A stretch of 64,000 nt of DNA from Lithospermum erythrorhizon (lineage: Eukaryota; Streptophyta; Magnoliopsida; Boraginales; Boraginaceae): assembly GCA_019722365.1 (NCBI GenBank), contig JADFUC010000511.1, forward strand, positions 1,240,001 to 1,304,000, read 5' to 3'. The translations under genes were made by a program, and so were the position numbers. The notes below the pieces were generated by a model. That model made no database searches, was not told the DNA's origin, and worked only from the letters and a program-made list of their open reading frames with translations. Positions 1 to 12,100 of the stretch are shown one piece after another; positions within the stretch are counted from its first letter, which is position 1; each line of letters begins with the position of its first letter.

Positions 1-1616
1 TATGATTCATTTAGTTACATAGATTTAGGATTCAATTTATGCTTTATTACCCATGCAAGGTGCATAATCTATACCATATATAATCTCTAATAACATTCAC
101 ATTAACTCCCTAAAAGTTATTTTAAAAATTAAAATTGTAAATATGATAAAAATTAGAATGCATCAGCTTCCCTTCCTTAAAAATAGAGTGGCGCGTTAAA
201 TTATTCACTACGTCACATTTACCCCATAAATTTATACCCTCCATATGTTGCGGTTATTTAGTAAAATTAGTAAAAAGACATAATTGGGCTGAAATCTTTA
301 ATTGTTAAAATTATAAAGCTTAACCACATTTATTGAAATTCTTACCAACCATAAAATCTTTACGAGCATGGCGTTCACCGACCACTGAAGTATCTACCCA
401 ATCACCTATCGGTGTTTCAGCCATATGCATATACAAAGATAGATGTAGAATGAACTATATAATAGAAGATCCATAAATTTAATTTTTACAATAAAATAAA
501 ATTATATAATCATAAATTGAGAATTAGTTTGTTTCCTCACTTTTAATTGTGCTGCTAACTTTGCATTGTGCTATGTAGTTGTTACTTAATTTTAATATAT
601 TGCTTTTTATTCTTCCTAGGTAATAATACAACATAAACATGAAAAATAGATATGCATTATTCTTCGTAGACGATGGTTTGAAGGATGAAATCAATTAGGA
701 TCAATCCTTAGCATATTATGATGTTAATATATATATGGGATGAAATCCCTACTATATTAAGCTTTTTGTCTCTAATATATGAATCGGCAATAATTTGTTA
801 TTTCATGTATTGTTATGGGTTTGTTGTTATAAATAGAAAAAATTATTGTGTAAAACAATAAAAGATGGAAATGTGTATATATCAAAATAGTTGGGATATA
901 ATAGTCAAATTAGTTTTTTAAGACCGGCGTTTAAAGATTTTGAGACCGGCGTTTAACAGCTCCCTTTTTTTCTCATTTCTACTCTTTTCAATTATATAAA
1001 AAATAAAAATAAAAATAAATAAATAATTTTTGTCATATACAAAATATAAATTAAAAGACATTTCATTTAGCATCCATATTTAATATATTATTTTATTCTT
1101 TTTAAAAATTTCATTTATCCTAAATTTCTATTGACATATTTAAAATATTTAATTTTTAATTTTGGGTAAATAATAGGGAAGCGGCTAAATAGCTTACATA
1201 AGAAGTAATCTCAAAAAATTAAAAAGTGAGGCGGTTGAGGTGAATTTTTTAAGAAAATTATAGAGTCTTGATGTAGTGCCACAACATGATAATGATTACA
1301 AGTGGTAAATTAATGTAATTAATTTTATCCTCCTGTCTAAAAAATATGTTGGTTTTTATTTCTGTGATAACTTCTTCATTATAACATGATAACTTCTCCA
1401 TAATAATTTTCCTAATAATACATGTTACATAATTTGAATATATTTAATTAATTATGAAAATTTATACTATAAAAATAATGAAATAATTTACTGCCTGGTA
1501 AGCCTTGAATACAAAAGCTTAGTAATTATAACGAGAAAACCATACGCCTTGTTTCATTTGCAGTTCAAACATAATGATTCAATTCACTTCATTCACTTTT
1601 CTAATTCATAACATAT
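1..1616. other. AT-rich intergenic DNA, no gene seen
   Basis: No open frame with recognisable protein similarity is visible on either strand. The only local structure noted is a short direct repeat at about 922-957, where the string gaccggcgtttaa occurs twice about 20 bases apart. Nothing else could be supported. Confidence 0.6.
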
Positions 1617-1822
1617 TGCCTCCATTTCAAGATAGATGATTGTTTAGATGAAAAATATTTTATTAAGAATAGTGAAAAGCTACATTGATATTGTAAAAAC
1701 TACGTGAAAATATAAAAATCTACATTAGGATTGTAAAAATGTATAAAAATGCAAACAATCAAGCGGTAGCGAAAAAAATAATTTTTTAGATGATCGTATA
1801 TTTTGAGGCGGATGGAGTATCT
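1617..1822. mobile_element. Stowaway-like MITE candidate
   Basis: The left edge reads ctccatttcaagatagatga and the right edge, read on the other strand, begins ctccatccgcctcaaaata. Both resemble the CTCCCTCCGT-type terminal inverted repeat of Tc1/mariner-derived Stowaway MITEs. The interior is AT-rich and contains a repeated 'tacattg(g)atattgtaaaaa' motif. A TA target duplication is plausible at both ends but is not informative in such AT-rich DNA. No coding potential was seen. Confidence 0.4.
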
Positions 1823-1959
1823 ATCTGAGGAGTAAAACAATGATGATTGGATAAATAATCTAAGTTTAGTATATAAAGAGGCTTGTGTGATGTGCACCAC
1901 GCATGGTCATACGTTTAGTCATGACAGTGGCTTTTTAATGTTTTTTTCCTTTTTTTAAA

Positions 1960-4900
1960 AGCTCGATAAATTAATCTTTCGATTATTTAATAAAACTACA
2001 TAAAAATAATATTTTGCTTGATGCCGACTTGAGGGATATAGTGCTAAATTAATAATTAGTTTTTTTTGATTAATTTTTATTTTTTATTTGCAATTGCTCA
2101 GCTACGCTTAGAAGCTTCGATAAATTAATATTCGATTATCCCAATAAAACTTTCAAGATAATATTTTTAGTATATAAAAGAGGTTTCTGTGGTGTGCACC
2201 ACACATGGTCATACGTTTGGCCATGCTCGTGGCCTTTTGTTTTTTATGTTTTATTTTCCTTTTTTAAGCTCGATAAATTGTCTTTGATTATTTAATAACT
2301 ATAGGAATAATATTTTTAGCAGTGCGACTCGGGCGTAAAGTGCTAAATTAATAGTGAGTATTTTCCATTCCTTTTCATTTTTTATTTGCAATTATCAACT
2401 TAATACCCCGATTCTCTAATAAACTCTTTAAGATATTCTTTTGCAGTTTTTTTAAATTATATTACGGTAAGCTCGATAAATTAATCTGGCGTGGCTACTT
2501 TGTTTGGGAGTGCTTTTCATTTTTTTTGTTGAAACTAGATAAATTAATACTCGATTATTTAATAAACTCTCTAAGATAATATTTTTGGCCGGTCTCGACT
2601 TTGGGATAGGGTGCTAAATTAATAATTCATGCTTGTTTCGTTCCTTTTTCATTTGAACTATTGTAGAAGCTCGATAAACTAATACTCGATTATTTAATAA
2701 ACTCTCTAAGATAATATTTTTGACTAGTCTTTTTTTTTTTACAATTATCTTCTACAATAGAAGCTCGATAAATTAATATACGCGTGGCTAATTTTTTTTT
2801 TGGGGCTGTTTTTTCCTTTTTTTTTAAACTAGATAAATTAATACTCGATTATTTAATAAACTCTCTAAGATAATATTTTGGTGCAGTCCGGAGCTAAGGA
2901 TAAGTCTTAAATTAATAATTCGTATTTTTTTTGTTCCTTTTCATTTTTTTTTATTTTGAAATTATCAACTATAGTAGAAGCTCGATAAATTAATACTCGA
3001 TTAGCGGTCATATCACGGGGGGAGGGTTTTAGAATTGGTTTTTGTTTTCCTTTTTTCACCGTTTTTTAAAGCTCGATAAATTAATCTTGATTCTTGTAGG
3101 TCATATCTGAGGTGAATTTTCATCCCGACTCGGGGATAGAGAGCCCAAATTAATAGTTAAGTATTTTTTATTCGCTTTTTAATATATTTTTTTAATTATC
3201 AACTTTGATGTAGAAATTAAGTAATTAGGTGCTTTTCGTTCATTTTTTTGCAATTGCTCAATACATACAATAAAAATTCGATAAATTAATCTTTCGATTA
3301 TTTAATAAAGCTACCACAGATAATATTTTTGGTCGGTCCGACTGCAGGATAAGTACTAAATTAATAATTAGTGTTTTCGTTTCCTTTTCATTTTTATTTG
3401 CAATTATCCGTATAGTAGAAGCAGTGATAAAATTATACCCGATTCTTGTGATCGTATGCGAGGGAGGGTTTAAATTGGTTTTTGTTTTCCTTTTTTTTCC
3501 TCGTTTTTTTAAACTCGATAAATTAATGCTGATTGCGGCGGTCATGGAGTGTTGAATTTTTTACGTCGGCTTCGGGGATAGAGAATAAAATTAATAGTTC
3601 ATGTTTTTTTGTTCCTTTTTAATATATTTTTTAATTATCAACTTCGGTAGAAATTAAATGATCGTGCTTTTTCGTTCCTTTTTTTGCAATTATCAAATAC
3701 ATACAAATAAAAATTCGATAAAATTAATACTCGATTATTTAATAAACTCTCTAAGATAATATTTTTGGTCGGTCCCGACTCACAGGATAAGTACTAAATT
3801 AATAATTCGTGTTTTTGATTTTTCATTTTTATTTTTAATTATCAAGCTATAGTAGAAGCTTGATAAATTAATACTCGATTAGCAGCGGTCATATCTGCGA
3901 GGAGGGTTTAGAATTGGTTTTGTTTCCTTTTTTTATCGTTTTTTTAAACTCGATAAATTAATACTTGATTGCGGTCATATCTTGAGTGTTGAATTTTTTA
4001 CACATCCGACTTCGAGATAGAGAGCTAAATTAATAGTTCATGTTTTTTGTTCCTTTTAATATATATTTTTAATTATCAACTACGTTAGAAATTAAATGAT
4101 CGTGCTTTTCGTTCCTTTTTTTTGCAATTATCAAATACATACAATAAAAATTCGATAAATTAATACTCGATTATTTAATAAACTCTCTAAGATAATATTT
4201 TTGGTAGGTCAGTGTGGGATAAGTACTAAATTAATAATTGTTTTTAGTTCCTTTTTCATTTTTTATTTCTGATTATCAAGCTATAGTAGAAGCTTGACAA
4301 ATTAATACTTTCGATTCTTGTGATGCGTATGCAAGGGGAGGGGTTTAGAATTGGTTTTGTTTTTCCTTTTTTCCTCGTTTTTTGGCTGATAAATTAATCT
4401 TGATTGCGGTCATATGCGGGGGTGTTGAATTTTTTTTCTGTCCCGACTCGGGGATAGAGAGCTAAATTAATAGTTCATGTTTTTGTTCCTTTTTAATATA
4501 TTTTTTAATTATCCTTCATTAGAAATTAAGTAATTAGGTACTTTTTCGTTCCTTTTTTTTGCAATTATCAAATACATACAATAAAATTCGATAAATTAAT
4601 ACTCGATTATTTAATAAACTCTCTAAGATAATATTTTTGGTCGGTCCCGACTCTGGGATAGGGTACTAAATTAATAATTCGTGTTTTTTTCGTTCCTTTT
4701 TCATTTTTTATTTTGCAATTATCAACTATAGTAGAGCGATAAATTATCTTTCGATTAACGGCGATTCGTATACGGGGGGAGGGGGTTTAGGGTGGTTTTT
4801 GTTTTTCCTTTTTTTTCCTCGTTTTTTTAAACTTCGATAAATTAATACTTGATTCTTGTGATCATATGCGGGGTGTTGAATTTTTACATCCCGACTCGGG

Positions 4901-7400
4901 GATAGAGCTAAATTAATAGTTCATGTTTTTTTGTTCCTTTTTAATATATATTTTTTAATTATCAACTACAGTAGAAATTCGTAATTCGTGCTTTTTTTCG
5001 TTCCTTTTTTTTGCAATTATCAAATACATACAATAAAAATTCGATAAATTAATACTCGATTATTTAATAAACTCTCTAAAGATAATATTTTGAGGCGGTC
5101 CGACTGCAGGATAGGAGTACTAAATTAATAATTAAGTGTTTTTCGTTCCTTTTCATTTTTTATTTGCGATTATCAGCTATAGTAGAGGCGATAAAATTAA
5201 TACTCGATTCTTGTGATCGTATGCGGGGAGGGGTTAGAATTGGTTTTTGTTTTCCTTTTTTCTCGTTTTTTAAACTCGATAAATTAATAATACTTGATTA
5301 ACGCGGTCATATGCGGGGTGTTGAATTTTTTTACGTGTCGACTCGGGGATAGAGAGCTAAATTAATAGTTCATGTTTTTTTGTTCCTTTTTAATATATTT
5401 TTTTTAATTATCAACTTCACAGTAGAAATTAAATGATCGTGCTTTTTTCGTTCCTTTTTTTGCAATTATCAAATACATACAATAAAAATTCGATAAATTA
5501 ATCTTCGATTATTTAATAAAGCTCTCTAAGATAATATTTTTGAGTCGGTCCACGACTCACGGGATAAGTGCCCCAAATTAATAATTCGTGTTTTTTTCGT
5601 TCCTTTTTTATTTTTTTATTTTGCAATTATCAACTATAGTAGAAGCTTGATAAATTATACTCGATTCTGCTGTCATATGCGGGAGGGTTTAGAATTGGTT
5701 TTTGTTTTTCCTTTTTTTCCTCGTTTTTTAAAGCTCGATAAATTAATCTTGATTCTTGTAGGTCATATGCGGGGGAGTTGAATTTTTTGTCCCGACTCGG
5801 GGATAGGAAGCTAAATTAATAGTTCATGTTTTTTTTGTTTCCTTTTTAATATATATTTTAATTATCAACTACGGTAGAAATTATTAATTAAATTGCTTTT
5901 TTCGTTCCTTTTTTTTGCAATTATCAGAAATACATACACAATAAAAAGTCGATAAATTAATACTCGATTATTTAATACCGACTCTCTAAGATAATATTTT
6001 GAGTCGGTCCGACTCACGGGATAGAATGCTTAAATTAATAGTCGTGTTTTTCGTTCCTTTTTCATTTTTTATTTTGCAATTATCAACTATAGTAAGAAGC
6101 TTGATAAATTATTAATACTCGATTAGCGGTCATATGCGGGGGGAGGGTTTAGAATTGGTTTTTTGTTTTTCATTTTTTTATACATTTTTTTAAACTCGAT
6201 AAATTAATACTTGATTCTTGGCGGTCATATGCGAGAGTGTTGAATTTTTTTTACGTCGACTTCGAGGATAGAAGCTAAGGTAATAGTTCATGTTTTTTTG
6301 TTCCTTTTAATATATTTTTTTTTATTATCAACTTCTGATGAAAATTAAGTAATTGTTGCTTTTTCGTTCCTTTTTTTTGCAATATCAAATACATACAATA
6401 AAAATTCGATAAATTAATACTCGATTATTTAATAAAGCTACCAAGATAATATTTTGAGTGGGTCGACTGCGGGATAGAATCTTAAATTAATAATTAGGTG
6501 TTTTTTTAAGTTCCTTTTCATTTTTTCTTTTGCAATTATCAACTATAGTAGAAGCTTGATAAATTAATACTCGATTGCGCGGTCATATGCAGGGGGAGGG
6601 GGTTTAGAATTGGTTTTTGTTTTTCCTTTTTTTTCCTCGTTTTTTTTAAAGCTTCGATAAATTAATACTTGATTGCTTGATCATATGCGGGGTGTTAAAT
6701 TTTTTTTACGTCCCGACTCGGGATAAGAGCTAAATTAATAATTCATGTTTTTTTGTTCCTTTTTAATATATATTTTTTAATTATCAACTATAGTAGAAAT
6801 TAAGCCAATTCGTCTTTTTCGTTCATTTTTTTTGCAATTATCAAATACATACAATAAAAATTCGATAAATTAATACTCGATTATTTAATAAACTCTCTCT
6901 GAATAATATTTTGGTCGGTCAGTTGTGGGATAAGTACTAAATTAATAATTTGTGTTTTTTTGTTCCTTTTTTAATTTTTTATTTTTCAATTATCAACTAT
7001 AGTAGAAGCTCGATAAATTAATCTTTCAAGATTACCCGGTCCTTATACGGGGGAGGGTTTAGAGGTGGTTTTGTTTTCCTTTTTTTCCTCGTTTTTTAAA
7101 CTTGATAAATTAATACTTGATTACTTGGCGGTCATATCACGGGGTGTTGAATTTTTTACGTCGGCTAGGGGATAGAGGAAATTTAAATTAATAGTTCATG
7201 TTTTTTTTTGTTCCTTTTTTAATATATTTTTTAATTATCAACTACGGTAGAAATTAAGTAATTCGTGCTTTTTCGTTCCTTTTTTGCAATTATCAAATCT
7301 GTCTGATAAAAAATTCGATAAATTAATCTTCGATTATTTAATAAAGCTACTCTAAGATAATATTTTGTTAGCTCCGATTCGGGGGACAGTATTAAATTAA
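1960..7400. repeat. Tandem array with a ~436-462 bp higher-order unit
   Basis: A marker string close to aatacatacaataaaaatt recurs at about 3260, 3696, 4134, 4571, 5033, 5472, 5929, 6388, 6844 and 7296, giving spacings of 436-462 bp. Each unit holds three related modules, each opening with cgataaattaata: (1) about 150 bp containing the string ctctctaagataatattttt; (2) about 95 bp with 'gggagggtttagaattgg'; (3) about 200 bp with 'ggggatagagagctaaatta'. Before about 3000 the array is simpler and made mainly of module-1 copies. Copies differ by substitutions, homopolymer length and small indels. No protein is encoded. The core also occurs as dispersed degenerate copies at about 23.17 and 24.46 kb, so the array looks like an amplified dispersed element and not a classical centromeric satellite. 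Confidence 0.9.
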
Positions 7401-8919
7401 TAATTCGCTAAAATTATAAGATATCGTTTTTGATAATTGGTAAGTTTAAGCGGCTTCAACTTTAATTAAACCACTTTTTATGTCGTTAAATTGTAATAAA
7501 GTTTGTGTGATTCTTAATTATCATGATAGTTTATTATTTTGCAACTTCATATCTAGATGAAGTCTTGTCATTTTGAAGTTCAGGCTATATAAAAACTATT
7601 CTGAAAACTAATGTTGGCGTGTTAATCTTTTGATGATGTTATAGCGATTGATAAAATTATTTAGATGAGCAAAATTTTGGCGTCTGGCGAGCGAATCCAT
7701 ATAATTGAGTATTCAGCATATGCCCAAGACCACCAAAGCAATGTAAAAATATAAGCGAGATGGTAGTAGTGTCTTTTTGTTCTGTAATATTGACGAAGTT
7801 AAATCCTCGAGTGCAATTCATTTTTGCCTTTCTTTTCTCCCTCTCTTAATTAAAAAACCTTTTCTATTCCCTTTTCCCCCATACCCCACTGTCCAGCGAT
7901 TTTCCCTTTTTTTCACGTTTTGCTCTCAAACACCCCCCAATCCCAAAATTGAAAAGTCAATTGGCTCCACAACACCCTATCCCAACAAGGTATTTTATTT
8001 TTTACTTTTCAATGTCTATTTTATGTTTTAGTCAATATAAGGTTGGTTTTTAAAATATATTTAGATCTGAATTTTTTATGTATTTAGTGTATAATTTGTT
8101 AGTCAATTTTTGAAGAAGTGTTTAGCACAATCGGTGATGATATGGATATGTCGTGACGTTTCGGCTTTTGGTGTATGGATTTAAACAATCGTCTATTTTG
8201 GTTATGTAATAATTAGAGTACTTTTGTGATGATAGTTTTTCTTACATATTTTAAATTATTGAGGAACACTTTTAAATTTCAAATCTGGATCAGCCCTCAA
8301 AAGTCCTAGTAATTTACTATAATGAGTTAAAATAATGATTTTAGTTAATGAATTAAAAGTACAAAGTTTTGTAAACATAAAATTAAAATAAAAGAATAAA
8401 GTTTGGAGTAGGTAGGCCATCATAGTCTTGCGTTACTTAATCCACCAACTATTCGAGTAGTTCTGGTCCAAAAATAGCGTAGCAGTTAAACTTATCCAAT
8501 TCAATTCCCTCAACTTTTTAGTTAATCGTGTCAACCCACCTGTATATTCTCGTCATAAATCTACGCGTTCTTTTACCACTATTTTGTAAATATATTGATG
8601 TAATACTCACTCCGACTATATATCCTAATCAATAATTAAAATAATCATTAATAGCATTTACTATATATCCTAATCAATAATTAAAATAATAATTAATAGC
8701 ATTAAATATAAAGTAAAATTTATATATTTACTATGTAATTTTGAATATATTAAGTAACTTAAAAGAAAAAATTAATCAAATATTGCATTGAAATTTTAAA
8801 ATGACAATTATTTTAAAAATAAAGTAAAAATTGAAGTTAACTGAATTTTGGTTCATGCACATTATTTGGCGCCACGTTATTATTAAATACGAATATATTT
8901 CATTTTCGCTGAAACAGCT
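7401..8919. other. Region upstream of the DGK gene
   Basis: A pyrimidine- and C-rich stretch at about 7820-7989 ends in 'cccaacaag' followed by gtattt, which looks like a 5' UTR exon with a splice donor. It could be a distal leader exon of the downstream kinase gene or a relic of another gene. At about 8615-8706 a 46-bp sequence starting ctatatatcctaatcaataa is present twice in tandem. Nothing else was recognised. Confidence 0.4.
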
Positions 8920-9133
8920 TTGAAGATTCCGCCTTCAACCCTAATAATCACACACAATATATACGGAGTATTCATACGCAATACTTTTTCAATTGTTTAC
9001 TTACCAGGTAAACCATCTTTTTTATTTTTATATGTTTTGTATAATGTTGTTGATGTTAAATATTTTGATATGGTTTTTTTTAAAATTAATTATGGATTTT
9101 TTGTTGTATAGATTAGTACGAGGATCGCAGACC
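8920..9133 (+). promoter_or_regulatory. Probable 5' leader of the DGK gene with a short intron
   Basis: The likely leader exon ends 'tttacttaccag' at 9007, followed by the donor gtaaac. A T-rich stretch with the acceptor 'tttgttgtatag' ends at 9111, and the next exon carries the start codon at 9134. This gives a 104-nt 5' UTR intron. The transcription start is not determined. Confidence 0.45.
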
Positions 9134-12100
9134 ATGGCTAAGGATTTCAAGCATTCTATTCATCATTTGTTTCATAAGAGGTATTTAGACCATTTTTTTT
9201 TTCACTTATTCAGAATTTCTGATAATATATACTTAATTAACTGCTTTATGAGTACTTCATTCAGTGATTTAATTGTTAATGTTTCGAATGAAACCCGAAT
9301 AGATGAGTCCACTTAAGTTAGTTTTTGATAGTTCATGTGTTGAGAATCATGGCTAAAATAGTTGATATATAAAAATATGCAACTATAAAGTAACCTCAAA
9401 TTTTGGATCAAAAATAACTTTCAAATATATTTCACCTTAGAAACAACCAACCCAACTTTATTTATCTAGATCGCTCGAAACAACTACAAGCAAACTTTTC
9501 TTTGATTCTTCGCTGCTTTGAGAGCTTTTGTTTTGTTTTGCTTGGTGGATGAATGAGGATGAGAAACGCCTCTGTTTATACTCTGAGATTTCCATGACTT
9601 ACTTTGCTTACGTTTAATGTATAGTGCAATTTTTCAAAACCTAAGCTTTAGGAGTAAATATTTTATTGTTTAGGCGTATGCACATCCTTTGATGATGTAA
9701 CTGCGTGATGTGATTGATGATGACATTGTATATTTATGGCTCACTCTTTGTCAGCGATGCTTATGATATAATCATCGAGTGACTTACGGAACTACGAAAG
9801 CTTTGTTACAAGTAATTTCTTTGTAAAATATGCGCAACTTGATCATCGTATTGAATGGTTTCATCACCGATATCTCCTTGAAATTACGCTTCTCCGCTCA
9901 GAAATGATAGTGTACCTCAGCGTGTTTGGTTAGAGCATGAAGCTTATTTGGATTTTCAGCTAAGTCGGATTCTTTGACAAGTTATCCTTGATATGTGTGA
10001 CCCCACGTCTTCAATTGGTTGGTTGAATCCTTACGTAGGTGAGTCGACCAAGCAGCTCTTACTCTGACCATGTAGCGCCGCCGTGTACTCTCTTATGTGA
10101 TTGAAGAAACCGTAGGTTGTCTCTTCTTACGCCATGATAGGTCTGAGCCAAGATTGAACCACGTATCCGGTAATTGAGCAGCCCGAGTATCATGATCTCT
10201 GTATAATCGGCATCGCGATACCACGTTCAACTTTTCTTGGCTCACACTCGCTTTCGTAGAAGAGTCCCCAATCGAGTGTTCTCGGCGTATACCGGGGATA
10301 TGTCTAGCTGCTGAATGGCTTCATAAATTACGCATGAAGCTGCTAATAACTCCAGTATGAATACTATATCAGTGCGGAAGAGTTAGATGAATCTTGCCTC
10401 TTTTATCTGCCGATACATTTGTTGTATCCTCCAGTATGCTTTCCGTTATTTGATACCTGGCTTCAAGTTTGGCTCCGTTGGGATAGAAATGGAAACTTCT
10501 GTATCGCAGCCCCGAACTTTTGCCGAGGTATATCTATTTCATATTTCTGGCGACCCGGGAAATATACCTCTGTCGATTCTTTCGACTTCGATCCTAAGTG
10601 TTTCGATTCTCCAGAATTCCTTTATTTGAAATCTAAGCAGCAATTTGCCCACTTTGTTAAATTGACTACCGTCTTTTGTCGTCTCAGCGATAGTCAAATC
10701 GTCACGTATTTGAGGATAGCGATAACTTGCTTAATTGAATTTTCTGAACAAGCTTGAATACGTTGGGTTACATGATAGCAACTGAACTAGGAACTTAATT
10801 TTCTGTGCCGTGCTCTTGGTCTTTCTTCGTCTTTTGCACCTGAGAATTTGAAAGCTTCTTCGATTAAGTAAATCCACAGGGTTGTCGATATAGATGTCAC
10901 GAGCAAGGTCTCCGTGAAGAAATACGTGCCGCGTCCATTTGCGCCACAATATCTATGACTTACTTCTTTGTGAGAGATAGTAAGACACGGGTGGGGTGTC
11001 TTTGTCATTGGTGAATGTCTTATCGTGAAATCCGATTCCGTACTCTGAAGAATCCACGGAGCGACTAGTCGAGCCTTTGTCTACCGATGCGTACCATCAT
11101 GACGAATCTTTTAACTTGTAAACCCATTTGCGAGGATATGGGTTTTAACCTTGAGTTTAGCATCCAATCCCAGAAATGCGATTTTGTTTTAGTGCCAAAC
11201 TTTTCTTTCTCATTGAAACTCCTCCCATTTCTAGATTCTTTGAAGCTTGAGTAATTGGCTCCACCCAGCCTCGTATATGAAGCCATGTACTTGAGGATTT
11301 GGTGTCATTTACAGTAGATCTTACCAGCTGGGTGGGTGTGTGATGGCTCGGCTTTGAAGCTTCGACAGTGGTTTACTTTTCGATGTTTGTGAAAACACAT
11401 TTTTCTAGGACTTCTTAAGCGGGTAGAACATCGCTCTTGTGATTGTCCATTTATACGGAGGCTTTTGGTTCGTCTGTTTTAGATGCAGTCGCATTTATCT
11501 TGAGAGGAATTTCTTAGCTTGTGTCCTTTTTTGCCACAGTTGTAACGTCGTCACTTTGGCGATCTTTAGTTACCCGTCGATTTGGTTTTGACCACGTTTT
11601 GAGCTCATAAAGAGCTCCCCAGGTGGAAACCTACACACTTGGTTTCACTACATGCCTCGATCTTGATCCCCAATCTTCAGTACGTATTCTCTTCTGCGAC
11701 GGCGTCACCGCTTTGTCTGTACATTTGTGAAAGGGGTATTACCTTCCACGATTAATTGAATTAAATTTGAGCGTCGTTGTCCACAAATCCCTCTTCATTG
11801 ATTACGGAATTCTCAGTCTGCTAATGTTGGCTCGATGGCCCGACTTGATTTGCCCGTGACAATACTCTTGTATTCGGCTTTATGCATGGATAGCCGATTC
11901 TTTTAAATCTGGTTTTACGAAATACTATTTTTTGGATACAGCTTAAAAATATCATCGCATAGAGATTTTACCTTAGCCGAAATATTGGCCGATAGGCAAA
12001 TTCTTTTGGGAGATGGACAAAAGCTCATTTTTAGAACCTTTGTAATTCGCGTCATTTTTTCTTTTGCAAAAATTGTTACCAAAAATCCCAATGACTCTAC

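Noticed and set aside
1960..7400. CRISPR-like or centromeric satellite interpretation of the array
   Set aside because: The unit is ~450 bp with related sub-modules and no unique spacers. It shares a core with dispersed copies and sits beside ordinary genes.
10387..10757. + strand frames of 80-112 codons inside the copia element
   Set aside because: They are antisense shadows of the minus-strand pol remnant.
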